The notes under the pieces are model-generated. The model made no database searches. It saw only the letters and a list, made by a program, of their open reading frames with translations, and was not told where the DNA came from. A DNA stretch of 64,000 bases from NCBI GenBank assembly GCA_026261815.1, contig JAMPIT010000848.1, forward strand, positions 372,001-436,000, in the 5' to 3' direction. Below, in pieces: positions 38,394 to 52,212 of this stretch. Source of the stretch: Monarcha castaneiventris obscurior (taxonomy: Eukaryota; Chordata; Aves; Passeriformes; Monarchidae). Made by a program: the position numbers and the translations under genes. Each line of letters opens with the position of its first letter. Position 1 is the first letter of the stretch.

Positions 38394-41300
38394 ATTAGTC
38401 AATGCCCGACCCTCAAACTGCTCCAGTCTAAACCAAAAGTAGCAAGAGACATATTTTAAATTCTGTATTTCTGCCACAGGCAGTTTAAAAAAGGACAAGA
38501 TGTATCTGAAATGGACTTTTATCAGTGGGGGGGGGAACCTGACCTGCTGAACTAAACTGAATAAATGTATGAGATAGCAAAGAAATAGTCTAGAGGAACT
38601 GATATAATTTCCAGTTGAAGAACATTTCCAGTTGAAGAAGGAAAAATGTTGTGCCATAAATTCACACGGGCAAGTAGAGACATTGACAGATACTGTCATG
38701 CTAATCTGTATGAAATTGAGGAAGAGAAAATTATCTGTGCAGGAGATTTCCTGCTCCTCCTTCCCACAGTTCCAGGGAGTTTGTATCTTGGAATATGGAT
38801 TTTAATATCCATGAAGGAGCAGTAAAAGGAAATGCTGTATCTAAAACATTCTGATCCTTTCCTCATTGTGGGCTCTGAGGTTTTCTTACATCTCCCCCTG
38901 AATTGTGTGGATATGGCAGCTGTTGGAGACACAAGTGGTGATGGACAACTCACTTTATCCTATGTGGCAGTTCATATTTCCTGAGGGGACTAAGCTGACT
39001 CTTCAGCTCCTAAAAGTAGATGCAGTGGTGGTTTCTGGAATAAAGACAAAACTGAACTGTCACTCTGCCTTAAGAGGTGGTTCTTTCCAACATGGCGATG
39101 TTGGGAAGTGCTGGCAGCCATGTCCAGAGCCTGGATTAGAGAGATGCTGTGCTGGCTGGTGCCATCACAACCTTTTCAGGCCAAACACCTGAAAATTTAT
39201 TTATTTCTTTTCCCATACTCCCTGACCCTGATTCTTGGTTTCATTTTCATTGGTGTATTTTATTTGGGACAGAGATGGTGTCTGGGTGAGGATTTGGTTT
39301 GAGGTCTCTGGGCAGATTTCTGTGGTAAATAGGTGTGTGCAGCTGTTCTGGCATTGACCTCTTCCAGTTCAATTTAAAAAAAAGGATTGGCTTCTCTGTG
39401 CATTCTGTGCTTAATTCTGCAGAAGAGCTGCACGGCTTTGAAGCAGATGAACACAGTTCAGCCTGTTTGTGTTGCAGGGAGATGGCCCTTCCTCTCTCGA
39501 GGGAAGAAAACATTTCTCAATGATCAGGGACCAGCTGGCCTTGCAAATTAGGATTTCCGGGGCTGCAGAGAGGCAGCTCCATCCTTGCAGAACTGGAGGA
39601 GCTTGAAGCAGTCTTGCATAACTTGAACTTTTGAATCATCAGATGGCTCTCTAGGAGAAGGTCCCACCTCATGGATGTTCTGTGGCCTGGGAGGTGCTTT
39701 TCTAGCCATCAATGTTGACTAAGCTGCAGCTATTTTGCTCCTACTGATGATAATAATAGCACAGGCTAGGGAAAGGGGGCAGGGTGCTTGTGGATCTGTG
39801 TTCCACAGCCCAGGAAACAAGACTTGCATGTGCCAAGTAAACTTCCTTAATCACGGCTGTGCTGCCCACTGCTGCGAGCCAGTTTGAGCAGATGGGACTG
39901 AATTTGTGTGTGAACTCAGTGGATGTTAGAAAGGTGCTGCAGGCTGCAAACAGCCTCCTTAATGCCAGTGCTAACATTGAACCATGTGTGCTTCAAGGCT
40001 GTAAGACCACAGAGATTTTGTTTTTATAAGTAACAACCAGTAGCCTAAATCCAGGCTTCTGATGTGTGTGCCTGCACATAATAACATTTGGAACTGGGTC
40101 CAATGTTACAGTTGTGTGTTGACATGTGGACCCTCCTATCAATTCTACAGTTGGGACTTTTTATATTGGAACAAATTTTAAGCTTTCAAGAGAAAGAAGT
40201 AAGATATTCTTCACCTTGGTGCTCTTAATTAGTTGGACCATTAAACCACTGTTACATGGTAGATAAACCTTGATAGTAAGTTCCAAAAAAAGTGGTATAA
40301 CCTAGAGAAAATGGCAGAATTGAATGCCAAAGGATTCTTAAAGCTGTGGCATCAAAGGCAAATACGGAATTGCAAAGATAGTGACTGGAAAAAAATTCAG
40401 TCTGAAAATCCTAGCACTACTGATTACTGCCAACATTTAGGACCTTGTTTTCTGTTTTGGAATGTAAGAGGAGGATAATCTGGAGCATAACTTACAAGAT
40501 AACTTGCTGCTGGCACTAACTGGCCTTTTATTTTGGATAAAACTGCCAAATTTTATGAAAAGTGATCAAAAGCCCTGTGAATTTTTCTCAGCTTCATGTT
40601 GGTCATAAGGATCCCTTGTTTAGGTGATCATGAGAATTTCTCTACTCAGTATCTGAGGGTGGCTGTGGGGACTTGGAGATGTAAAGCCAAGGAAATAACG
40701 TGTTTATTGCAAAGTATTGCTTGTAAGTAGTTAACCTTCAAATAACATTAATTTCATAGTTGTGATCTATTGCCAGTTTAGTTTGGGTGGGGACTTAAAA
40801 CTTTGCGATCTGTGGTCTTGGATTTGCTTGTTGCTCTTGTGACTTTTAAACCACGTTTATGGCCCCTCCATGGCAGTATAAAAAAGGAAATTCTGGGTTC
40901 GGTCAGCTCTTGCTGTTCGAGGATTTCAGCTCTTCTGTGTGCTACACACGATGCTTGTTCCCTCGAAGAAAATGTGTTACAGTGTGTCCCTCGGTAGTCT
41001 GTGGGCATCTGACCGTGATTTCAAGTGCAGCATCTCTTTCAAAACCAAACTCCCACAAATTCACAGTAAAAACTGACAGCTGTTATTCTCCCGTTACTTC
41101 AGATGGGTTTTCTTACGACTCTGTAGTAACTTCAAGAAACATTTCTCTGGGATGTTATGAGCCGCTGGAGGATTGGCTTCAAATATAGTCCTTTTTAACG
41201 TAAATGATTTGAAGTCTGGGCAAAGTAAGGTGCATTTTGTAATGAATGTGGAGTCATTGCAGGCAGTAGCTGTATTTGTGGCACTCTTCCCAGATGAACC

Positions 41301-41395
41301 TGTTGCTTTGTACAACCTGAGGCTTTTTCTCAGGATTTTTGTAATCCTGAGTTTGTCTTGGATTTTGTAATCCTGTCATCTCCTTCCCCCTGCAG

Positions 41396-41428
41396 GACTT
41401 GTGGAAGAGGAAACATAAAGATCTCCAA
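41396..41428 (+). other. ZBTB46: ZBTB46 exon 2, 5' UTR part
   Basis: The exon begins after CCCCCTGCAG and has 33 bases before the start codon. An in-frame open reading frame extends upstream (codons reading WKRKHKDLQ) but has no ATG. The start is therefore placed at ATG 41429, giving [10 protein letters not shown], the known conserved N terminus. The context (C at -3, A at +4) is weak. Joined to the putative exon 1, this segment completes a 15-codon upstream ORF whose TGA (41430-41432) overlaps the main ATG. Confidence 0.75.
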
Positions 41429-42365
41429 ATGAATAACCGAAAGGAAGATATGGAGATTGCTTCCCACTACCGTCACCTGCTGCGGGAGCTGAACGAGCAG
41501 AGGCAGCACGGGATCCTCTGCGATGTCTGCATCATCGTGGAGGGCAAGATCTTCAAGGCTCACAAAAACGTTCTCCTGGGGAGTAGCCGCTACTTCAAAA
41601 CCCTCTACTGCCAGGTCCAGAAAACCTCTGACCAGGCCACAGTCACCCACCTGGATATCGTCACGGCCCAGGGCTTTAAGGCAATCATTGACTTCATGTA
41701 TTCCGCACACCTGGCGCTGACCAGCAGGAATGTCATCGAGGTGATGTCGGCTGCCAGCTACCTGCAGATGACAGACATCGTACAGGCCTGTCACAACTTC
41801 ATCAAAGCAGCTCTGGACATAAGCATCAAGTCTGATGCCTCGGAGGACCTGGTCGATTATGAGCTGGGAGCCCCTTCCAGCAGCAGCACGGACGCTCTGA
41901 TTTCGGCAGTCGTGGCTGGCAGGAGTATATCCCCCTGGTTAGCTCGGAGAACGAGCCCGGCAAACTCTTCTGGGGACTCAGCCATTGCCAGCTGCCACGA
42001 GGGAGGGAGTAGTTATGGGAAAGAGGATCAAGAACCAAAACCAGACAGCCACGAAGATGTTTCGTCCCAGTCTCTCTGGGCTAGTGACATGGGCTATGGG
42101 TCTTTGCGTATCAAAGAGGAGCAGGTCTCGCCGTCCCATTATGGAGGGGGTGAGCTGCATCCTGCCAAGGATAGTGCAATACAGAGTGGGTTCTCAGAGC
42201 AAGGAGTGGGGGATGGCTGGCAGCCCACGGGCCGCAGGAAGAACAGGAAAAACAAAGAAACTGTGAGACATATTACGCAGCAAGTGGAGGATGACAGTAG
42301 GGCAAATTCTCCTGTGCTGTCCCTTTTGCCTGCCTCAGGATGGCCGTACAGCAGTCGAGACCCAA
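41429..42365 (+). CDS. ZBTB46: ZBTB46 coding exon 2: BTB domain and linker
   Basis: Encodes the first 312 residues of ZBTB46 (BTBD4/BZEL), a nuclear BTB-zinc-finger repressor known as a marker of classical dendritic cells and also present in endothelium. The BTB/POZ dimerisation domain spans roughly residues 15-125, with [41 protein letters not shown] and the helix-rich [20 protein letters not shown] visible; the conserved Asp32 and His45-Lys46 are present. The linker that follows has [20 protein letters not shown], a possible SUMO site in LRIKEEQ, and a basic [10 protein letters not shown] patch, probably a nuclear localisation signal. The exon ends in phase 1 at CCA A|GTAAGT. If the intron were retained, a stop codon would follow after 16 further codons. 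The frame is intact and highly conserved, so the gene is presumably functional. Confidence 0.97.
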
Positions 42366-45300
42366 GTAAGTCATTCTTCCAGTTTTTGGGGATGAAACTG
42401 AAAACGTTGAGTTAATTAGATCTGTTTATGGGATGATCTTATCAGCCTCTGAAATAGGAGCTTGCCAGAAATAGAAAAATGTAGAAACTTGTGTTGCCAG
42501 CAATTCAGAAGCACCAAGCACTGTGTGGTTCAGACAGGAACCTCGATGGGGGCTGATTCTCCTGTGAAAGTGGTGGTTTTGTTTTGGCCTTGAACAGCCT
42601 AAATCACCCCAAAACCACCACTCTAATTGTTGGAATTAATGAGAGAAAACATTAAAGGAATTTATTTGAGCAGGTGTGCACATTGATGTCAAGGTTGAAG
42701 AATTTTCCTTGCGCCGTATATTGATGATGTAATTACACCACACACACAGGTGTAATTTAGTCTCACCGATACCATCTTCAGAATTTCCTGATATTCAGGT
42801 GTCACTTTCTCTTGGGTAAGAAAACCACCACAGCTTGTTGCTGGTAATGGCAGGATAAGTGTTTAGTAACTCTCAAGAGCAACATGTTTTTCTGAGGCAC
42901 TACTATGGCTTCAAGTGTATTTTGATGTGTGACTACTTGTGGTCTGAGACAAGTGGCTGCGTTTAAAGTGTGTAGCCAGCAAGAAAATTGTTTTCTTGAC
43001 TTCCCATGAATCTTCAGTAGTTATTTTTTTGTCTCAAGATAACTGTCCCATTTGATTCATTAATCAGTGGCACTAAATAGAATCAGAAATGCTTCTGAAC
43101 TAGGAGTTTTGTGTTTTTTTCTAAGGACTTTAAAGAAGTGTGTTAGTAAACTCTCTCAGGCTGACTTCAAGAACTTAGTCTGTGCTGTGAGTTAGCCTGT
43201 GTTTCATTGCATACCACAATTCAAGTCAGCCAGGAGAAGGGTGTGTGAGATTATAGACTTTTATGTTGTCAAATTTGGATGAAAAAAACAATACAAAGGG
43301 TACTGAAAGTCTTAAAAGTCTTTATGGGCTGAAAAAGGAGGTTGAAGTTGCTCATGTACTGGAGCTTAAATGTGGTTTTCGTTGAACAGTAACTCTGCAA
43401 ATGTCTTGAGATTTATTATGTTTTATGGTTATCTGCTGCAGCAAGCTTGCATGTAATTATTCTAATTAGCTGATGATAAAATCTAAACAATGTCAGTTAG
43501 AAGAAAAATGCGAGATAATTTAAGATAACAGTGATTAATGAAGAATCTCATTTTTATGATGCAAATATTTTATCCTTGTTTTGAGTGAAGACTCAGCATG
43601 GATTGCCTGGTCTCTGTTCTCATGCAACTATTTTTCATATTTCATGGCATCCCATAAAAACAGCTCGATCACTTGTACTGTCTGAGGGGTGTGGGTTTGG
43701 ACAGGTACCTGGAGTGTACCAGACATGTTGGAGTGACTGCAGAAACAGAGCTGCAGCTCTGAGCCTCTTGGAAGGCTGGGTATAGATTGAGCGTCTTTAC
43801 TGAAAACAGTGCAGAATAGAAGAGCTTGTATTACTGGAAGCTGAATGAGACTTAGATTATTTAATTCCTAATTGTTAAGGAATTAAATTGCAGTGGCTGT
43901 TTGCAGATGAGAGGAAGGTGGCTTGGGGGGTTGACTCAGCACAGTGCTGAGACAGCACGTCAGCAGGCACATCAAATTATTTGTTCCAAATCTTGTCTGA
44001 AATGCAGTTTCCAATAAAGGAGGTGGTTCCAATGGTGGGAAAAGAGCAGCTGAATGGTGGTGGCTGGGGGGGGAAGAGTTTCAATATTCCAATAGCGCTG
44101 GTAAAAGAAAAGGAAAAAATGAATGGCGACACTTCTTGCTGTCCAAAATGATCAGGCTCAGAGGCTGCCTGTGCTGGCAGAGAGCAGCGTGTCCATGAGG
44201 AAAAAGGGTGGGGGGAGGGAATGTGGAGACTGAGCTGCTCCTGGGTTCCCCATATTTGCCATCTGGAGAGGTGAATGCAGGTGGAATTCTCCTTTCTGCG
44301 CTGCTGACAAGGGAGGTTCCTCTGCATTGTGGGGTCTGAAATTGTGGGGTGGGTGCCTGTGGGCTTAACAGCCCGGATTGTCTTTGAAAGCCCTGCGTGT
44401 ATCTTAGGTCAAGTTGGTGTCTTTGGGGAGGTTTTTTGGTATTATTTCAAAGGATTTGAGATCCATACATGTTCAGTTTCAGTTAACCTTGGACACCTTG
44501 TCCACAGGCAGCCTCTCGTGTGGTCAACCAGGGCTTTAGGGGAAATCAGATGAGCACTCAGGTGAGGCTGCTGCTCTTTCACTGTGAACTAAAAGCAACC
44601 CCGTTACCCCAAAAAACGTCCCTGTCTGGGGCCCTGCAAGCGTCAGGATCTTCTGGTCTTGCATGGGTATTTCCCATATCCAACAGATGGCAGATATTTT
44701 CCTGCAAACTTCTCCATCTCCTGAGCTACAGGGTTGTGCTTAGGTTGGGTTCTGGCACCCCAGGTTCTTCCCTCTCCTGTTAGAACTCAGCAGTGCTGTA
44801 GGGGTGTTGCAGACTTGACTCCTAAGTGTGAAGAATAATTGATTTTCTTGTGTGCAACTGGATAATGACATAGTGCAGACACTTGTAACAAGTATTTGGG
44901 TTGTGTTTAAATTTCAGCTTGAAGTTGTCTTTGATTTAGTCGTGTCAGGTTTCATTTTTTAAAACAGACTTCATAGTCTAGGGCTCTCTTTTACCTCATT
45001 TATTTGGAAGTGTCCCTATCAGCAATGTTCACAGCTAAAATGGAAAGCTGCTCACTTACGGAGGAAATGGGTGTTGGATGTTCTTTCAGAAGTAACTGAG
45101 AGGAAAGAAAGTTACCTAGAACTCTTTGTTCTTTGGGGCACGTTCACTTTTCTGATCTAATCAGTTATTCTGAGATGCTGCTTGCTGAGGCTGAAAGCTC
45201 TTGTTGGGATCACTTGGGTGCTGTTTACAAATGCCTCTATGCTGCTGGGCTAGCATGTGCCTTCTGGAAATGCAAAAGCTTATTTAGGGGAGTACTTCAA

Positions 45301-48300
45301 AGTTCAGTCTTCCTCCTGAAATTGTGCAAGATACTCTTTTGGTCATGGTTGCAAGCAGCACTGCATTTCAGCAGCATTTTGGAAGGGGACTCTTATAAGT
45401 AACCATTGCATCACCCTTTGAATTCAGTTATTCTTTGGGGCAGGATATTCACAGATGAAAAATATGCTTCCTACTCCTCTATTATATAGGGTTACTTAAT
45501 TCCTGTTATATTACAAAGAAGCACATTGCAATCACTGAAACTTTGCTTTTTAAACAACTCAGCTCGTTCACACTCAGCAGTGATGCTGCTTTCAGTGGGA
45601 AAAACATTCTTATCAGTACAGGCAGGTGTATTAAAGTGTCCCAAATATTTAAGTAGACTATTTAAATACAAATCAATGACATCTCAAAAAAGGCACAGGT
45701 TTTATTTAAATTGAAAGGGTAAGAAAGTTCTTTGTGAATCAGTTGATTTCCCATATGCTGGTGGGGTGCTGTTGAGAGTCTTTGAATTTGACAACATTGG
45801 AGATTAAAATAAAAAGGAGTGTCTGGAGTAATCTTATTAATGGTAATCTAACATAATGGAAATAGCAAGAGATTGTTAATGTCTGCCATGAAGATTGTCT
45901 TTTTCATCCAAGAAGAAATGATCAAATAGGATTTGCAAAAGAATGCAAATGAAAAACTGAGGTGCTGGATTGAGACTGTGATTCAGCTCTCAGTTTCTCA
46001 GAGTGGTGTCAGTCAAGCACAAAGCTTGATGAGCACCATCTTTTCATGCTAGTTCCTATTTATTAATTTGGACTGTCTGTTTAGCATAAAACACATTAGG
46101 TTTTCTCTTTCTCATCCTGTTTGGGTTGTTCAGGATGTCAGTCTGTCATTCCTTGTAGGAAACATTCATATATATGTTTTCCTCAGCAAGCCACATTAAC
46201 TTGAAGCAGCAGTTCTCCAGAGTAAACTGAAGGATGGGCTTTTATAAATAATAACTTTCTTCGTGACTGAGCCAAGAAGAATTTCCTCCATGGACTTGCC
46301 GAAAGAACACGTCTGCCTTTTATTTTATCCTTTTTCTTCAATTTCATAGGTTTTCTAGAGAAACATATGGCTGTTTGTTAGTTTTTGTATCAAAGGTGCT
46401 TATGAAATTCAGAAGCAGTCTTGTGCCTTGAACATCTTTATTTGCCTTAGGTTCCTGTTCCTTTAACCTTGCTGGATAAAATTTTTACAGGATTACACGT
46501 CCCGAGTGCATGGACTACAGGATCAGGTGGTGTTTGGAAGGCTCTTGCCAAAGAGGATGGATATTTTCACTGTTAAGCCAGCAGAGTGTTGCTGGCTTTG
46601 CCTCTTCACATAGTGGAAGACTCTGCCACTTGAAGGGTGTCTCTTGAAGGATTTATTGATGGCTTTATTAATGTGTTAGTTCAAGCATGGTAGTCATGAC
46701 TCAGGAATTTATTTCCAAGGAAATACTCCCACATATCTTCACAGTGTTTTCACCCAAAAGCTGCAAGTGAATTTCTGTGTGCCAGTTGACTGTGAAATGA
46801 AGCTAATTATTTTAAAAACAGAGGAGCCCTTTTGAAAGGTGCTACACTTTGGGAACTCTTTCCTTTCCTTTAATACATGTGGTGGAATTGCTGTGTTCTG
46901 TTAAGAAGAGCTTCAGGACTTGAGTAAGCCCAGAGTAGTGACCTCCATGGGAAGGACAGGCAGGACTTCGCTGTATCCTTCTGACTTTGCAGAGTTCACA
47001 TTTCCTTTAACGTTTTCCCCATCTAAATCTTTAATTATGCACAAGTTTCATCCCTCCCGGTGAGGAGAGGTTCAAGTAGCTCGTTTTCCATTGACACACA
47101 TGTGATTGCAGTGGCTGCTGCAGGGAGCTGCTGGCTCCCTGGGATGCATGGAGACAGCTGGTGTTGTCAGCCTTTTCCCATCCCTTTTTCTGTCTTGGTT
47201 TCCAGAGAGCAAATTATGATTACAGGAGCTGTTGGGGAGCACAGATGCTGAACAGTTGGATCACATAGTGAGCTTACATTGCAAAAGACTTCAGAGGCAG
47301 GCAAGAAAGAGCTCTTTCCAGATGAACTCAACTAATTTTCTGCAGGTGAGGTCTCTGGACCTGAGTGCAGGCAGGTGAATTTGTGGATTGCCTTATTACA
47401 GGATAATTTTATTCTTGAAAAAAAGTTGTTTTTACTCAGCAAGCTACCGGACTTCCTGTAACTCTGTCCCATTGTCAATGCAAATCTTCAAATCTTCACT
47501 TGATTCATGTTTTCAAGTCATTATTAAATACGTAATTCCCCTGAAAATTCCCCTGTTTCCATTGTGGTATTTGGCAAGCATATTAGTCCAACTAGAGGCA
47601 TTCAGATTTTGCAAAATGAGAAAAGGGGGGAAAGATGAGTGTGGTGTTGGTACTCAGGATCCAGGTGTTTATGGAACTCGTAAAGATTTTTACTCTGTTC
47701 TACAAGACAAAAATGAATGTATTGAAGGAGGTGCTGAGAGAAGTTTTGGACATGCGTAGTGTTGAAATAATCCAGCCAGAAAAATCACTGGGACAGAATA
47801 CAGGAAGTTACTCTTCCTTTAAATGGACTTTGCTTTGAAGAAAGGGAGTCTCCAGTCTACCTGCTGTGTTCTGAGTCCTGGTTGCCATGGGAAAACTTCA
47901 GGTGTTTAATAGTTTGTTACAGCCACGACTGAAAACTGGGCTGGCAAAAATTTCAGTTGTCAGATGAGTGTCTGATGTCCTAAAAACCAACGCAGGCTCA
48001 AATTTTAGTACTTTCCTACTGTTAATTCGTTACTTAGACCTCTTTTACGCCTCATTTTGGAAAGATCACTTTTTAAGCAGGATAGATAGCTTGTTGGAAA
48101 GGTATTCGGGTATTTTTTGAGGGTAGGTAATAGTAAACTACAAATTGCCTGCCACTTGGAAAATTAAGTTCATTACTGCATTTTTCCACCTTCTTTTACA
48201 TCCATGACGATGCAGTTATGGTGCAAGGTATTAAAACTTCCTTTGCTACAATTGAGGGGGTTTTGCTGGGGAGATATTTTGACACCATAAGCCCTGGTGG

Positions 48301-51300
48301 GCAATGATGCAACCAGACACAGAGAGGTTACAGCTCTGTGCTCTTATGCCACCCCCTGAATTCTTTCTTAGCCCGAAATCGGCTTAGCCTGCATTCCTTG
48401 GGCTTAGGAGCTGCCCAGGTTTCTGGACCGTCTCTGGAACTCTTGGTGTGCCTGAAGCACTAGTGCACAGCATGGAGGTAGCTGAGAGTTGCCTCAAAAT
48501 GCAAAACTAAAGGGAAAAAATCCCACCCTGAACACCACTGATCTCTGTGTCCATATGGAGAATTTTGCAGAGGGTGCTCAGTGAATAATTCAGGTTCTCT
48601 GTATCACCACAGCTACAGGCTAATTGAGTTATCAAGATACAATCTTTGCAGGAGTAACTTTGGAGTTTCTGTTATTGAAGGGTTAGGTCAGGTTATTTTC
48701 AAGTTTGGAAACTAAAGTCATTGCTTTAAACCCAGACACACTTACTCCCTGGCTACACCCTGGCTTTAAAATGGTTCCACCCTAAACCAGCTTTAGCTCA
48801 AAGCTCAGTGTCTGTTTCCTTTCCCCACCCTGCATTCCATTTTCCCCAGGCTTCCAAGCCCTCCTCCTACTTCTCCTCCTCCTCTTCCTCCTCCCCGTGG
48901 TAGCAGTTCTGATTCTGTAAATCTGCTTTAACTCCAGAGATCAGAGGCATTTATCCTCTCCTGAGTGCCCTTCTCACTATTTTTTCTTGTGCTTTTCTTT
49001 ACAGAGATCTCAACTCTCCCAAAAGTTTTTACCCCTTTTCGTTCTTTACTTTGAAATTACAAGTGAGAAATCAAGAAGCTTTTAGTATTTTAGCATAAAT
49101 TCTAGTCCTACTTTGCCATCAGCCCTGTCCAGGACTTTGATTTCCCTACTTGCAGTGCTGCTTTTGCATTAAAGTGTAGTAGGAATTAATTCTTCAGATT
49201 CAGTGCCTGGGAATCAAATCCAAGCTTCTCTGTACTGGTTTCTGATTTATTTTTTATCTTTTTTTTTTTCAAGACACTTGTTTCAAAAGGTAAATATTTG
49301 TTCTGAGGATTTTCAGAGTTTATAACTCAGCATTCTGTCATATCATGAGTGCTAATATTCATCTTTAATGTGGTACTTGAATGTTTTAGTTCTGTCCCTT
49401 CATGTTTGTCTGCCTCTGTCCCGAGGAGCAGCAGGGAATAGTCACTCCTTTTACTGCCTGAATTAGGAGACATGGAAAAAGAGGTTAAACTTACGGTACT
49501 TTTAAAGTGATAGTCTCAAGTTACTGCACAATTCTCTGCATATTTTGGAGAAACAAGAGTGGCTTCAGGTATTTCTGCACTGCCCAGTCATTTGTGCTCC
49601 TGCAAAGATACTTTACTATCCCATTTTAGAAGAGTTTCAAAAACAATTAACTCACCCAGTTTAACCATTCCTCTCTTTTTTGGATTTGTTCTGTTGTATC
49701 TTTTTTTAGGAAGATCTGCAGTTGGCCAGATTTGCTCTGTAGCTCAAGGAGCAGTTGAGTTGAGGTCACTAACAGGAGGTGGGGGAGCAGCAACGAGCAG
49801 TAGGGTTTGGGCCAGGAGCTCCTTTTGCTGACCACAGAAAAGTGTCTGCAGAACTTTCAATGGTAGAAAAACAAATAATATGGGAAAGAGATGAAAATTG
49901 ATTTTTTTTTTTCCAGGTACCTGGAAGAGTGGAGGGAATTTTCCAGTTATTTGTACACTGATTACTGTTTTGAGGAAGACAAAGATGGGGATACATTTGT
50001 GCTTTTGGAATACGCTGCAGGAATAGCAACATAAAACCAGGTCATATTTGTGTAGAACAAGCCTGGTTTATTTTAGCAATAGTGTTCTAGAGCTGGTGAG
50101 GAGAATGTTTCTGTTGGTGAAACACAGATAATGAACATCCTATGGCTAATTTAGGCTAGGGAATTATATTGATGCCTCAGTTGGCATGGGCTCCTCCTGA
50201 GCCCTCCAGAACCAGGAGCAGCATTGGAAATTGGCACTTTCCTGCAGGATTGTGTTTTTCAGAACTCAAATCCTGACAGTGCCAGGTCACCCCACTTTGA
50301 GTCATGGTGGAGAAGCTGTAGTGGGACTCAAATCTGAGAGAGCAGGGGTGGGAAAGCACAGCCTGAAGGAGACCCAAGTTTTTGATTCCATAAGGATTCA
50401 CTTAAGATATCTCACGGCCTTTAACATAAAGGCAGTTTTTAATGATCATATGTGTTGGGTTAAATATCTATGTTTGCTTGATTGTTTCGTGCTCTAGGAA
50501 ATTGGAGCTGATTCTGAATGCTGTGCACATTTATTGTATCCACATGTCTGCTGTTATGGTTGTAAAATAGTGCAAATCAAACCCAATATAGCTCATGGCA
50601 TCACTTCCCCATGTAAGTATTGCAGTGGGTGAGAGCGCTGGGGTTTGCTTAACAAATAGTGAGTTGTGAAACACTTTTGGAAGATTTCTGTTAGAAAGGA
50701 GGAGGGAACTGAAATACAAACTTCAAGGATATTTTTAGCAGCTGGTAAAACATTGTCATTTTTCTGCCAGCCTGTGTGCTCTTCTTTTTTTTTTTTAATT
50801 CCCAATCAAAAGGCACACTATGAAATGAAAGCTATTTTTTTCTTTTTTTTCCCAGAGAGTTTAAAAATTAATTGTCTTTTGTACAGAAGGAGATCAAGCC
50901 AAACCTTCCTAAACTTACACAGGAAACATCATCCCTGGAATTCTAGATAAAATCTACTGTCAAGCAGATACTTGACCCATATAGGTAGAAGAACCTCAGA
51001 AAATTAAGTCTTTGATTTCACCTAAGTTTTTTTGGGTCACAGATTGGCAGTGTACCTGAAACAAAAGCTGAGTTTAAGTGGCTCCCACTTTCCTTTGGTA
51101 CTTAATTGCACCCCCATCTCTCCTGCAGTTGTTCCGGTGAAAATCTCTGTGCAGCCATGTAGAGAATCAGAGAGGTGAACTGATCTGCATTTAAAAATAA
51201 CTTTTTTTAATAAATCGGTTTATTTTTAACATATTAGTTCCTGTCTCAAGTTCAATCACAACTGTAGGTGTGGTCTTGGTACCACTGAGGGAGTAGCAGG

Positions 51301-51559
51301 AGGAGGGTGTAGGAATTTGGGGTGGGAGAAGTTGCTGATGCTGAGACCTCTTCCCTTTCTACTTGTCATGTTGTCAACAAAAAAAAAAATAAATTTTCCA
51401 TCACACCAAAAATTATCCAGCTGCGTGCAGGAGATCCAAAACATCTGCCCCAGAAAGTGTGATGCCTGCATCCATCACAGGCTGCTTCCAAGCCCGATGC
51501 TGTTGACTTTGGTCATTAACAAGTTGTGTGATGGGATGTTGTGAACTCTCAAGCGAGTT
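42366..51559 (+). other. ZBTB46: ZBTB46 intron 2, first part
   Basis: AT-rich intronic sequence. It contains a CT-rich patch at about 48865-48900 and short homopolymers. The open frames are short and match nothing known. No mobile element or RNA gene was recognised. Confidence 0.75.
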
Positions 51560-52212
51560 GTTGGATGGCACCAGGCTGGGAGGGATGATTGGCTGGAAGG
51601 CAGCGGTGCCAGGCACAGCAGGAATTCCACCAAGTCCTGCATGTGGGACAGGATAACCCAGTGCAGCAGTTTGGGTTGGCAGCCAAGGAGAGCGAAAGCA
51701 GCTTTGCAGAAAATGTCTTCTGGTGAGTAAGGAGCTGAAGAGGAGCCTGTGTGCCCTCACAGCCAGGGAAGGCTGGCTGCCTGCCTGAGGAAGCGCATTT
51801 GGAGTACAGGATCCAGTTTGGGGATCTCCAGGCCAAGAAAGACTTTGACAAGCTTGAGCAAGCGCAGCTGAGGCCATCAAGATGATGCGTGTGAGGAGAG
51901 GCTGAGACAGCTTGGTTTAAAACCTTGAAGAAGAGAAGGGGGGGTGGGTGGTTTGTTCAGGGCCAGATCCTTCTCAGATGTGGGTTGAGAAAGGATGAGA
52001 GGCAATGGACACGAGTTACAGGAAGGGAGATTCTCATGGGGTGAAAGGAGGAGATTCCTCACAAAGTGGTCAAAAGGTGGAGGAAGGACCTGGGGAAGTT
52101 TTGCTCTGTCTTTCCCTGCTGATATTCACAACTGGGCTGTGCAAGCCACTGGAATCTAACTCTAAAAGTAGCTCTGAAGTCACTTTCAACCTAATTTATT
52201 CTGCAGTTCTTA
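51560..52212 (+). mobile_element. Diverged CR1 LINE fragment
   Basis: Order and wording match the 3' half of CR1 in the plus orientation: CCAAGTCCTGCATGTGGGAC, a GGAGTACAGGATCCAGTTTG block, CCAAGAAAGACTTTGACAAG, a GGCTGAGACAGCTTGGTTTA block, and TTCCTCACAAAGTGGTCAAA. The end near TTTCAACCTAATTTATTCTG resembles a decayed CR1 terminus. No open reverse transcriptase frame persists. The boundaries are approximate. Confidence 0.8.

Larger units (their letters stand above)
25838..41395 (+). other. ZBTB46: ZBTB46 intron 1 (putative)
   Basis: A 15.6-kb AT-richer interval between the putative exon 1 donor and the exon 2 acceptor (CCCCCTGCAG). It contains long T runs at 26017-26035, 26548-26571, 28356-28375, 28557-28576 and 30966-30982. 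A 13-bp tandem duplication is at 31879-31912, and a small CpG-rich patch lies at about 29030-29215. Exon-like segments and candidate enhancers are listed separately. Apart from these, nothing was recognised. Confidence 0.6.

Noticed and set aside
41399..41428. Upstream extension of the ZBTB46 frame (WKRKHKDLQ)
   Set aside because: There is no ATG in the extension, the first codon would be TTG, and the conserved protein begins at [10 protein letters not shown].
42366..42415. Read-through of exon 2 into intron 2 as a truncated BTB isoform
   Set aside because: The donor matches the consensus, the frame closes after 16 codons, and no AATAAA was seen close downstream. Intron retention cannot be supported from sequence.
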